A DNA stretch of 64,000 nucleotides from Brevundimonas lutea (lineage in GTDB: Bacteria; Pseudomonadota; Alphaproteobacteria; Caulobacterales; Caulobacteraceae). Positions 1 through 7,503 of the stretch are shown piece after piece. Below the pieces are notes generated by a model that saw only the letters and a list, made by a program, of their open reading frames with translations, was not told where the DNA came from and did not search any database. The stretch's first letter is position 1, and every line of letters begins with the position of its first letter. The DNA lies in assembly GCF_003704105.1 (NCBI RefSeq), contig NZ_QUOQ01000003.1, forward strand, positions 248,001 through 312,000, read 5' to 3'. Made by a program: the position numbers and the translations under genes.

Positions 1-1065
1 AGGTCAGCCACAGCGCATAGCCCCGGAACGCCCAGCCTTTCGACGCGGCCACGGCGCCGCCCTCGCCTTCCGTGCGCCCCCGGGTGAAGCCCACGAAGTC
101 GGCGAACATGGTGCTGACCCCTTGCCACACGCCCAGCAGGCTGGAGAAGCTGGTCGCCCAGAACCCGACCAGGAATAGCACCGCGATCGGCCGCCCGAAC
201 CGCGCCTCCAGCACCAGCCCCAGGTCCAGCAGCCCCCGGTCCCCGCCCGACAGCGCCACCCCGGCGGCGTGCAGCAGCTCGGCCCCGACGATCAGCATGG
301 CGATCACGAACACCCCGGTCACCGCATAGGCGATGCGGTTATCCCAGCGCATCACCCGCATCCACGGCTCGCCACGCCAGCCCTTGGCCGCCAGCCAGTA
401 TCCATAGGCCGCCGTGGTGATCGTGCCCCCCACCCCGCCGATCAGCCCCAGCGTATAGAAGGCCGCCCCCTCCGGCAGGGTCGGCCACGCCCCGGCCATC
501 AGCGCCGGCAGGTCCGGCGCCACCAGCACCGCCAGCCCGACCACGGTGACGAACATCAGCCCGACCAGCGCCGTCATGACCTTTTCGAACAGGCCATAGC
601 CGCCGACCCACACGAACCCCAGGCCCGCCACGCCCGCGATCATGCCCCAGGTCTTGAGGTCCAGCGCCAGCCCCGTGCCGTCGAACAGCGCCGCCAGCGG
701 CAGCCCCACCGCCGTCATCGCCGCCGCGCCGTAGACAAAGCCCCAGATCACCGCATAGACGCCGAAATAGATCCCGGCCCAATTCAACCGTTCGCCGCCG
801 GGCACGCGCACCCCCGGCCCCGGCAGGCTGGCCCAGCCCTGAAACATCGTCCGCCCCGAGCCCAGCCAGAACCGCCCCACCCCCTCGGCCAGCGCGATCT
901 TCAGCACCGTCCCGATCACCGCCGCCCACAACAGCGCATACCCAAACCGCGACCCCGCAATCAGCGTCGCCACCAGATCGCCCGCCCCCACGCCGGTCGC
1001 CGCCACGACGATGCCGGGGCCGATCAGGGACAGGCGGGGCGGCTTGGCGGGGGGCGCGTCAGTCA
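1..1065 (-). CDS. Nramp-like membrane transporter (partial, C-terminus off the window)
   Basis: The open frame runs from ATG at 1065 to the window edge: 355 residues without a stop, against a usual family length of about 400-440. The translation is very hydrophobic with many membrane helices. It begins with a short Pro-rich stretch, then GPGIVVAATGVGAGDLVATL, which lines up with TM1 of Nramp divalent-metal transporters. The canonical DPGN metal-binding motif there reads GAGD. The TM6 region reads IGGVGGTITTAAYGYW instead of the usual MPH-type motif, and a later FWATSFSSLLGVW segment also fits the family. It is therefore an Nramp relative that probably moves a cation or another substrate across the inner membrane, but Mn/Fe specificity should not be assumed. 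It lies downstream of the restriction-modification gene on the same strand. Confidence 0.75.
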
Positions 1066-1085
1066 TCCGGCCACGCTAGCCGCAT

Positions 1086-1147
1086 CCCTCTCCCAGCGGG
1101 AGAGGGCTTGAGCGCACGACGGCCCCGCCGTCGTCCTGGCGCTCAAG
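1086..1147. repeat. Nested intergenic palindromes
   Basis: A 9-bp stem with a 3-nt loop (CCCTCTCCC/GGGAGAGGG, 1086-1106) is followed by CTTGAGCGC (1107-1115), which pairs with GCGCTCAAG (1139-1147) around an inner ACGACGG/CCGTCGT stem. It fills the gap between the restriction-modification gene and the Nramp-like gene. It resembles the palindromic elements at 4899-4938 and 61053-61204, and may act as the terminator of the restriction-modification gene. Confidence 0.7.
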
Positions 1148-1156
1148 GGTGAGGGG

Positions 1157-4100
1157 CTACGCCGCCCGCCGCGCGGCGAACGTGCCATCGGCCAGGGCGC
1201 TGATCTCGGCATAGCGCACCAGGGTGCCCAGCGCCTGCACCACCCGCTGCTCGATCTTCTTGCCCCCGCCCTTAAAGGCGCGCGACACGGCGGCGGCGTC
1301 CATGGGGCGGCTCGCGGCCTGCAGCACGGCGCGGATGGCCATGACCTGTTCGCCCTTGTCCTTGGGAAAGGCCGGCAAACCCTTGTCGATCGCCACGACC
1401 TGCGCGCCCAGGTCCAGTTCTCCGGACTTGGCGGCGGCGGCCCCCTTGGCGAAGCGGGGAATCTGATAGTCGGGCCGCAGCCAGCGCACGTGGCCCGCCG
1501 CCTCCTCGGCCGCGCGCTCGGCGTTCAGCGCGACCAGCCGTTCCAGAATCTGTTCATCGCTCAGGTCGTGGGGCCAGCCATAGGCGTCGGCGGTCGCCCG
1601 ATCGATCTGGTCGTGCAGGTCATTGAGGATCAGCACCCGGCCGCGCTGGGCACGGTCGGCATCTTCGTCCGAGAAGGGTTCGCCCCGTCGCCGCTGCTCA
1701 AGAAGATTGTAGAGCCCGGTCAGGGTCAGGTCCGGATGCCCGGCCTGCACCGTCTTGCGCGTGGCGTCGAGCTCCTCGCCGAGATCGCGGAGGGTGGCGC
1801 GGATGGCCTCGTCAGGGTCGGGGAAGGGGAAGGGGTCGAAGCAACGGGACTTGGAGTAGCGCGGGTCGTTGCCGACGCCCAGCCAGCCTCCAGCTCGCGT
1901 AGCCCAGGTGACATGAACCCTTGAGCTCAACAGGGCGAGCGATGCGCCATCGGCAGATGCGATGGCGATGATCATGTGATCGACCAGAAAGTTGGCGTCG
2001 ATGAACTGGAACAGCCGATGTTTGGAGGTTTCCGTCGTTCCAATGAACCGAGGGAGATTCTCCAGCGCTGGCCGAAACGTCCGGCGAGGCTCCCCGAAGA
2101 CCCACCATCGCCGGCGGAAAGCCTCTCGCCGATTGAGATCGCGTTCCGGCTTCACGGTCTTGAGAAGATGTTGATAGATCCCAGGGTGTCTTTGCCGAAG
2201 AGAAGCGTCGTCCAGGCCAAACGCGTCGATCACTGATCTGCCACGTCGAGATCGGACCAACTCAGCGCCGTTCAAGAATGGCTTGATTAGCTCCCTAGCG
2301 GCAGGGTCTCTCTCTACGAGATATTGCGCCTCCGAAGCGCTCAAGACGAAACCCTGTCCCGCGAGCATCATGCCGTTGCAGGCGATACCCTCGTTCGCGA
2401 GCAGGGCTTTTGACCCGGCGACGTCGGCACCGACCTCTAGGTCAGCGTGAATGCGCCCGATGTGCTCTTCGTAAACAATGTGGGGATCATCGGTCTCGAT
2501 GCCGCTCTCGCGGATCACCTGGTCCAAGCGGCCATCATGAGAGCCGGCCATTACGACTGTCATTGAAATCCGAACGGCCGCCGCCTCAGCGCTTGCCTTG
2601 GTCCATGGCTGATCGGGCACTGCATAAATCACGCTCACAGGCATCTTGGCCTTCAGATGCCGATCCAAAGTGCGGCGATTGAACACCCCGGTCAGAGAGT
2701 TGGTGGTGACGAGCCCGAAGCGACGAAGGACCGTCTTCTTTCTAGCCAGCAGTTCTGCCGCCCGATCCCACCAGTACATGACGAGGTCGGTACTCTGGTC
2801 GATCCATGAGTGAGCATTCCACAATGCTTCGACATAGGCATCTCCGAGAGGCCCCCGCATCGCCGCGCCCTTCCCAAGAAACGGCGGGTTCCCGACGATG
2901 AACTCAGCCTCCGGCCATTCCGGCCGCCGGGCGTTCGGGAACACCTGCACCGCCACCCCGTCCCGCATCTCGAACTGATCCTCGGGATAGCCGTCCCACG
3001 TCAGCACCGCGTCCTTCTGCTGGATGTTGCCGAAGGCCTTGAGGATCGGCTCGGCGGGGTGTTCGGAGCGGTTGCGGTAGTGCTGCTGCAGATAGCCGAT
3101 CCACAGCACCAGTTCGGCGATGGCGGCGGCGCGGACGTTCAGCTCGATGCCCAGGAACTGGTGCGGATCGACCGTCTCCAGCCCGATGCCCTCGGTCTCG
3201 CCCAGCTCGGCCAGCGCCTCCAGCACCTCGCCCTCCAGCCGCTTCATCAGCTCCAGCGAGACATAGAGGAAGTTGCCGGTGCCGCAGGCGGGGTCCAGCA
3301 CGCGGGTCGTGCACAGCTGATGATGAAAGGCGCGGACGGCGGCGACAGCCTCCCTTTTTGCACTATCGCGCTCCGTACTGCTTGAGTGCGCCAGCTCCCC
3401 CCGTTCCTTGGCGTCGCCGGCCTTCAGCTGCGCCGCGTTCCAGTCGGCGCGCAACGGCTCCATCACCGTCACCTCGACTAGCCGCTCGACATAGGACCGG
3501 GGCGTGTAATGCGCGCCCAGCTTGCGCCGCTCGGCCGGGTCCAGCGCCTGCTCCACCAGGGTGCCGAAGATGGCGGGTTCGACATAGCGCCAGTCGTGGC
3601 GGCTGGCGGCTAGCAGTTCGCCGATCTCCTCGCGCGTCATAGGAAACGCCTTGGCGTCCCGGAACAGATTGCCGTTGAACCAGCGCAGATGGGTGCGGAA
3701 CAGCGAGAAGAAGCGGTCGGCGTGATCGCGCGCGTCCATCTTGCGCCATAGCTCCTGCAACAGCGGCGCAAAGCTGTCCGACCCCTCCAGCGACTCTTCC
3801 AGCAGCTTGGTGAACTCGCCCTTGGGCAGCAGGTCCACGTCCTCGGCGAACATCGTGAAGATGCAGCGCATCAGGAAATGCGCCACCTCCTCCGCCGGAT
3901 GGTTCTTCTCCAGCCGGCGCGATACGGCCGCCAGCCGCTCGGCGATCTGGCGCGTCACCCGCGCCGCCTCGCGTGTCGGATCCAGCGACTGAGGGTCGGT
4001 CCAGATCGCCTTCAGCCGGGCCTGGATGTCCTCGCGCCGCAGGTCCTCCAGCCGCACCCGGAACCCCTTGCGGTCCGGAAAATGGGTATAGGCCCGACCG

Positions 4101-4576
4101 CTGCCTGAGAAATCGGCATAGACCTCGAATACATAGCCCACGTCGCAGACGATGATAAACGGCGGCGCGACGTGATCTGGAGGCAGGCGAAAGACGTAGT
4201 CCTCAGCCTGTTTGCGCGCGTTGCGCATCAGAACGTCCCACTTGCCCTGAGAAGCGGCGGTCGATGCGGCTTCGTCGGGCTTGAAGAGCGCCTGCTGGCC
4301 GTCGTCACGCTGGCTGGCCCGCGACTGCTTGGCCTCCAGGATGAAACAGCCGCGCTTGTACAGATCGATCCGCAGGGTCGAGGCGGTGCCCTCGCTCTCG
4401 CGCCGCTTCACCCCCCGCTCGAACACATAGTCGTTGCCGGCGGTGTCGTCGGACGCCGGATGGGGGCGCGGCAGACCCAGCGCCTCGCACAGCTCCGACA
4501 GGAACATTTGGTAGTTGGCCCGCTCGGCCCCCCCACGCGCGGCGCTCCAGCGATCGATGAAGGCGTCGATGTCCAA
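1157..4576 (-). CDS. Single-chain type IIL (MmeI-like) restriction-modification enzyme
   Basis: A protein of about 1139 residues combining DNA cleavage and adenine methylation. Near residues 71-83 it has D-x9-EAK, the PD-(D/E)xK nuclease spacing known for MmeI. A helical spacer follows, then methyltransferase motif I DPACGTGNF (about residue 427) and motif IV NPPF (about 562), which is typical of N6-adenine methyltransferases. A target-recognition region lies roughly between residues 600 and 890, followed by a C-terminal helical part. The last 55 or so residues look like a winged helix, an addition to MmeI's ~920 residues. I chose TTG at 4576, which is preceded by GGGGAG, over GTG at 4639: the intervening Arg-rich stretch looks like untranslated leader. 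No separate restriction, methylation or specificity gene is adjacent. The region after motif IV has visibly lower G+C than its flanks. A solitary methyltransferase or a phage-defence methylase is the main alternative. Confidence 0.75.
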   Translation of the reverse strand: MDIDAFIDRWSAARGGAERANYQMFLSELCEALGLPRPHPASDDTAGNDYVFERGVKRRESEGTASTLRIDLYKRGCFILEAKQSRASQRDDGQQALFKPDEAASTAASQGKWDVLMRNARKQAEDYVFRLPPDHVAPPFIIVCDVGYVFEVYADFSGSGRAYTHFPDRKGFRVRLEDLRREDIQARLKAIWTDPQSLDPTREAARVTRQIAERLAAVSRRLEKNHPAEEVAHFLMRCIFTMFAEDVDLLPKGEFTKLLEESLEGSDSFAPLLQELWRKMDARDHADRFFSLFRTHLRWFNGNLFRDAKAFPMTREEIGELLAASRHDWRYVEPAIFGTLVEQALDPAERRKLGAHYTPRSYVERLVEVTVMEPLRADWNAAQLKAGDAKERGELAHSSSTERDSAKREAVAAVRAFHHQLCTTRVLDPACGTGNFLYVSLELMKRLEGEVLEALAELGETEGIGLETVDPHQFLGIELNVRAAAIAELVLWIGYLQQHYRNRSEHPAEPILKAFGNIQQKDAVLTWDGYPEDQFEMRDGVAVQVFPNARRPEWPEAEFIVGNPPFLGKGAAMRGPLGDAYVEALWNAHSWIDQSTDLVMYWWDRAAELLARKKTVLRRFGLVTTNSLTGVFNRRTLDRHLKAKMPVSVIYAVPDQPWTKASAEAAAVRISMTVVMAGSHDGRLDQVIRESGIETDDPHIVYEEHIGRIHADLEVGADVAGSKALLANEGIACNGMMLAGQGFVLSASEAQYLVERDPAARELIKPFLNGAELVRSRRGRSVIDAFGLDDASLRQRHPGIYQHLLKTVKPERDLNRREAFRRRWWVFGEPRRTFRPALENLPRFIGTTETSKHRLFQFIDANFLVDHMIIAIASADGASLALLSSRVHVTWATRAGGWLGVGNDPRYSKSRCFDPFPFPDPDEAIRATLRDLGEELDATRKTVQAGHPDLTLTGLYNLLEQRRRGEPFSDEDADRAQRGRVLILNDLHDQIDRATADAYGWPHDLSDEQILERLVALNAERAAEEAAGHVRWLRPDYQIPRFAKGAAAAKSGELDLGAQVVAIDKGLPAFPKDKGEQVMAIRAVLQAASRPMDAAAVSRAFKGGGKKIEQRVVQALGTLVRYAEISALADGTFAARRAA

Positions 4577-4791
4577 GCGTCTCTCCCCTCCCCGCACTTG
4601 GCCCGCATCGCGTCTGCGTTGCAAGCGCCCCGGGCGCACGTTGATCCCCCATTCGCTGGGGCGTTCCTCCCGATCCGCCGAGCCTTGCGCAAAGCCAGCG
4701 CCGAGTTACGCCCCACCCTCCAAAACCGTGAGACAATGCATCCCGCCCTTCGGTACCCAGCTGCACCCATTCGCGCCGTCCAGACTCACCA

Positions 4792-5023
4792 TTGGACTCT
4801 CCCCGACTGCCCGACCGATGATTTCCCTTGTCAGATCAACGCCCCGACCATCCGATGTTGGACTCCTGGACTCAAAAACGTTCGGCCCGCTCCCCTCTCC
4901 CTCCCCCTCAGGGGGAGGGTGGTCGGCGAACGCCGACCGGGTGGGGGCGCCCCGGCCCCTTGGACTCTTGGACTCAAAATAGCTCGCACCACCGCGCCGC
5001 CCCACACTTGGACTCTCGGACTC
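4792..5023 (+). repeat. Seven-copy TTGGACTC repeat cluster
   Basis: TTGGACTC or a one-base variant occurs singly at 4792-4799 and as head-to-tail pairs at 4858-4873, 4960-4975 and 5008-5023. The first two pairs are followed by AAAA. The middle pair is a perfect 16-base tandem. Start-to-start distances are 66, 102 and 48 bases. The spacing is iteron-like or binding-site-like, but no function can be assigned from sequence alone. Confidence 0.8.
4899..4938. repeat. Double palindrome (intergenic element)
   Basis: CCCTCCCCCT (4899-4908) pairs with AGGGGGAGGG (4910-4919) around a single base. It is followed at once by GGTCGGCG/CGCCGACC (4921-4938) around AA. Both stems are perfect. The element sits between two of the TTGGACTC pairs and belongs to the same style of C/G-rich intergenic palindrome as those at 1086 and 61053. 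Confidence 0.75.
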
Positions 5024-5049
5024 CTTTTCCCCTCACCGCCCGCCCGACC

Positions 5050-5078
5050 TTGCCCCTCGCCCGCTTTTCCCCTATACG
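5050..5078 (+). promoter_or_regulatory. Candidate sigma70-type promoter for rpsF operon
   Basis: TTGCCC (5050-5055), a 17-base spacer and TATACG (5073-5078) lie about 140 bases upstream of rpsF, on its strand and in the correct arrangement. The call rests on motif similarity only. Confidence 0.4.
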
Positions 5079-5216
5079 CCCCGCCTTTCCGGGCTTCGGT
5101 CCCGGTGCGGAACTCCAAAGGACGCGGGAAGTCATCCCCGTCGCCGCATTGGGAGCCATCGTCTGGGGACTTTAACCCGGTCCCTCGGCGCCGAACCCAT
5201 CACAAGGGAATGACGC

Positions 5217-5615
5217 ATGGCTCTCTATGAGCACACGGTCATGTCGCGCCAGGATATCAGCGCGCAACAGGCCGAAGCGCTGAACGACACCATCAAGGGC
5301 TTGATCGAGGAAGCCGGCGGCTCCGTCGCCAAGATCGAGTACTGGGGTCTGCGCAACCTCACCTATCGGGTGAAGAAGAACCGCAAGGCGCACTATTCGC
5401 TGCTCGCCGTCGACGCGCCCCCGGCCGCCATGGCCGAGGTCGAGCGTCAGCTGTCGATCAACGAGGACGTGCTGCGCTGGCTGACCGTCCGCGTCGAGGA
5501 GCTCGACCTGGAGCTGTCGCCGCTGCTGGCCCGCCGCGAGCGTGAACGCGAGCGTGAGCGTGAGCGCACCCCCGCGCGCTCCGACGACGCCCCCGCCGCC
5601 GAAGCCGCGAACTGA
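5217..5615 (+). CDS. rpsF: Ribosomal protein S6
   Basis: A small-subunit ribosomal protein that binds 16S rRNA together with S18. The 132-residue product has the S6 fold over about residues 1-100 ([14 protein letters not shown], then [19 protein letters not shown]). An acidic/basic Arg-Glu repeat and an Ala/Pro-rich tail follow from about residue 107, a variable extension common in this protein. AAGGGA precedes the ATG. It is the first gene of rpsF-rpsR-rplI, the standard bacterial order, so the three proteins are probably co-expressed from a promoter in the long upstream gap. Confidence 0.97.
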   Translation: MALYEHTVMSRQDISAQQAEALNDTIKGLIEEAGGSVAKIEYWGLRNLTYRVKKNRKAHYSLLAVDAPPAAMAEVERQLSINEDVLRWLTVRVEELDLELSPLLARRERERERERERTPARSDDAPAAEAAN

Positions 5616-5626
5616 GGGATTAAGAG

Positions 5627-5914
5627 ATGACCGACACGACCGCCAATTCGGGCGCTCCGACCCCCGGCGCTCCGGCCGGCTCCGGCCCCGCCCGCCGCCC
5701 GTTCCACCGTCGCCGCAAGGTGTGCCCCTTCTCCGGCGCCGACGCGCCGAAGATCGACTACAAGGACGTCAAGCTGCTGCAACGCTACATCTCCGAGCGT
5801 GGCAAGATCGTCCCGTCGCGCATCACCGCGGTGTCCCAGAAGAAGCAGCGCGAACTGGCCAAGGCCATCAAGCGCGCCCGCTATCTCGCCCTCCTGCCGT
5901 ATGTGGTGAAGTGA
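5627..5914 (+). CDS. rpsR: Ribosomal protein S18
   Basis: A 95-residue S18 that pairs with S6 on the 30S platform. The conserved core reads [19 protein letters not shown], then [18 protein letters not shown]. The N-terminal 25 residues are Ala/Pro/Gly-rich and poorly conserved, as is usual in alphaproteobacteria. It starts 11 bases after rpsF with a GAGGGATTAAGAG ribosome-binding region, and its stop is one base from the rplI start. Confidence 0.97.
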   Translation: MTDTTANSGAPTPGAPAGSGPARRPFHRRRKVCPFSGADAPKIDYKDVKLLQRYISERGKIVPSRITAVSQKKQRELAKAIKRARYLALLPYVVK

Positions 5915-5915
5915 T

Positions 5916-6500
5916 ATGAAGGTCGTTCTGCTGGAACGCGTCGATAATCTCGGCGCCATCGGCGACGTCGTCACTGTCAAGGACGGCTTCGCCCGCAACT
6001 TCCTGCTGCCGCGCGACAAGGCTCGTCGCGCCACCAGCGCCAATCTGAAGGCCTTCGAAGTCGAACGCGCCGCCATCGAGCAGCGCAACGAGAAGAACAA
6101 GGCCGACGCCCAGAAGGTCGCCGACAAGATCGACGGCCAGACCTACGTCATGATCCGTCAGGCCGGCGAAACCGGCCAGCTGTACGGTTCGGTCGCCGGT
6201 CGCGACGTCGCCGAGGCCGTCCAGGCCGAAGGCGGCAAGATCGAGCGTTCGCAGGTCGTGCTCAACACGCCGATCAAGACCCTGGGGGTCCACGAGGTGC
6301 TGGTTCGCCTGCACGCCGAGGTCTCCGCCACGGTCAAGATGAACGTGGCCCGCTCGGCCGACGAGGCCGAACGCCAGGCCAAGGGCGAGGACGTCATCAA
6401 GGCGGCCTACGACGAGGACCGCGAAGCGGCCGCCGAACAGGCCGCCGACATGGTCGCCGGCGGCGCCGGCCAACAGGACGGGCTCGGAACCGAGGCCTGA
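5916..6500 (+). CDS. rplI: Ribosomal protein L9
   Basis: A large-subunit protein that binds 23S rRNA near the L1 stalk. The N-terminal RNA-binding domain is clear ([19 protein letters not shown], then [12 protein letters not shown]), followed by the long connecting helix and the C-terminal domain ([14 protein letters not shown], then [16 protein letters not shown]). At 194 residues it exceeds E. coli L9 (149) because of an Ala/Glu-rich tail after about residue 150. A terminator hairpin follows, ending the ribosomal operon. Confidence 0.97.
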   Translation: MKVVLLERVDNLGAIGDVVTVKDGFARNFLLPRDKARRATSANLKAFEVERAAIEQRNEKNKADAQKVADKIDGQTYVMIRQAGETGQLYGSVAGRDVAEAVQAEGGKIERSQVVLNTPIKTLGVHEVLVRLHAEVSATVKMNVARSADEAERQAKGEDVIKAAYDEDREAAAEQAADMVAGGAGQQDGLGTEA

Positions 6501-6531
6501 TCGCCCCGAGGCTGAAGCTGTCCAGATGATC

Positions 6532-6562
6532 AGGGCGCGCTCCTTCGGGGGCGCGCCCTTTT
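6532..6562 (+). terminator. Rho-independent terminator after rplI
   Basis: AGGGCGCGC and GCGCGCCCT form a 9-bp G+C-rich stem around TCCTTCGGGG, followed by TTTT. It lies 32 bases past the rplI stop. Confidence 0.85.
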
Positions 6563-6606
6563 CAGTTTCGCGGGAGCGTGCTCATCTCGCCGGTATCGGA
6601 GGGACC

Positions 6607-6987
6607 ATGCCCAGATCGCTCATGCTCGCCCTGGCTGTCCTTGCCGCCCTGACCGCCGGTCCGGCCGCGGCCCAGACCATGCCGCTGAACGAGTTCATCG
6701 CCACCGCCGACCGCATCCCCAGGAACCCCACCGCCCTGCTGCGCGCCGACTTCCGCCGTCTGCGCCGGGAGTTCGAGGGCGGGCTCGGCACCGTTGCTCG
6801 GGCCCAGGGCGAGGCCCGGGAGGCCGGTCGAACCCCCGTCACCTGCATCCCCTCCGAGATCAAGCTCGATCCCGAAGCGCTGCTGACCCGGCTGAAGGCC
6901 ATTCCAGAGCCGCGCCGGCGCACCATGACCATCACCGACGGCATCCGCGAGATCATGCGGCGCCAGTATCCCTGCCCGGCGGCCTGA
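6607..6987 (+). CDS. Small exported protein, Rap1a/Tai-like, copy 1
   Basis: A 126-residue product with a Sec signal peptide (MPRSLMLALAVLAALTAGPA, cleavage probably after AAAQ). The ATG at 6607 was chosen because it opens the signal peptide; the upstream in-frame ATG lies inside the rplI terminator. The mature part has PRNPTALLRADFRRLRRE, one Cys in a CIPSEIKLDPEALL segment and a terminal RQYPCP. Two conserved cysteines with an ending of the form (F/Y)PC recall the Rap1a/Tai immunity family, but this is a pattern-level resemblance. It is a tandem paralogue of the next gene, with 2 bases between them. No toxin gene is adjacent. Confidence 0.7.
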   Translation: MPRSLMLALAVLAALTAGPAAAQTMPLNEFIATADRIPRNPTALLRADFRRLRREFEGGLGTVARAQGEAREAGRTPVTCIPSEIKLDPEALLTRLKAIPEPRRRTMTITDGIREIMRRQYPCPAA

Positions 6988-6989
6988 CG

Positions 6990-7385
6990 ATGTTCCGGCG
7001 AGCCATCCCGGTTCTCGCCGCCAGCCTCATCGGCCTCGCACTCGCCTCCCCGACCCTCGCCCAGTCGATGACGGTGGCGACCTTCCTCCAGACCGCCGAA
7101 CCCATCCCGCGTAATCCGACGTCCCTGGCCCGGGCCGACACGCGCCGCCTGATCCGCGAGGTGACCCGCTCGGTCGAACGCCTCAAGGCCGACCAGGCGG
7201 AGGCCCAGCGCATCGGCGCGCGGCCCGCCCACTGCATCCCCGCCTCCGGCACCGGCATCAAGCCCGAGACCCTGCTGGCCCGCTTCGAAGCCATCCCGGC
7301 CGGCCGGCGCCACATCACCGTGCTGCAGGCCCTGCGCGACTGGATGGCCGAGCGTCACCCCTGCCCGCCGGCGCCCCGCGACTGA
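6990..7385 (+). CDS. Small exported protein, Rap1a/Tai-like, copy 2
   Basis: A 131-residue product with signal peptide MFRRAIPVLAASLIGLALAS ending in TLAQ. The mature part aligns along its length with the preceding gene (IPRNPTSLARADTRRLIRE, then CIPASGTGIKPETLLARFEAIP and ERHPCP), so the pair arose by tandem duplication. Both cysteines are kept, which suggests a periplasmic disulphide. It starts 2 bases after the first copy stops, so the two are probably translated from one mRNA. The function is unknown. Confidence 0.7.
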   Translation: MFRRAIPVLAASLIGLALASPTLAQSMTVATFLQTAEPIPRNPTSLARADTRRLIREVTRSVERLKADQAEAQRIGARPAHCIPASGTGIKPETLLARFEAIPAGRRHITVLQALRDWMAERHPCPPAPRD

Positions 7386-7503
7386 ACGGATTGGGCTTTT
7401 CCGCGCCGTCCACGGCGACCCACAGAACCATCCCCGTTCATCTTCGCCAGCGGCGGGAATCCGACCGCTTTTGGCGCGGGCCGACGTTATGCGTGTCGAC
7501 TTC

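Larger units (their letters stand above)
4577..5216. other. 640-bp intergenic region between the R-M gene and rpsF
   Basis: No convincing gene is present: the short frames here have unnatural Pro/Arg/Ser-rich compositions and conflict between strands. The region holds the divergent upstream sequences of the restriction-modification gene and rpsF, seven copies of an 8-base motif (listed separately), two compact palindromes and a plausible rpsF promoter. Confidence 0.7.

Noticed and set aside
4577..4639. N-terminal extension of the restriction-modification protein from GTG at 4639
   Set aside because: The extra 21 residues are Arg/Gly-rich, unlike the family N-terminus, and contain the GGGGAG site that serves the TTG start at 4576.
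5520..5575. Arg-Glu repeat in the rpsF tail as a possible regulatory repeat
   Set aside because: It is an in-frame simple repeat in a naturally variable S6 tail, probably just low complexity.
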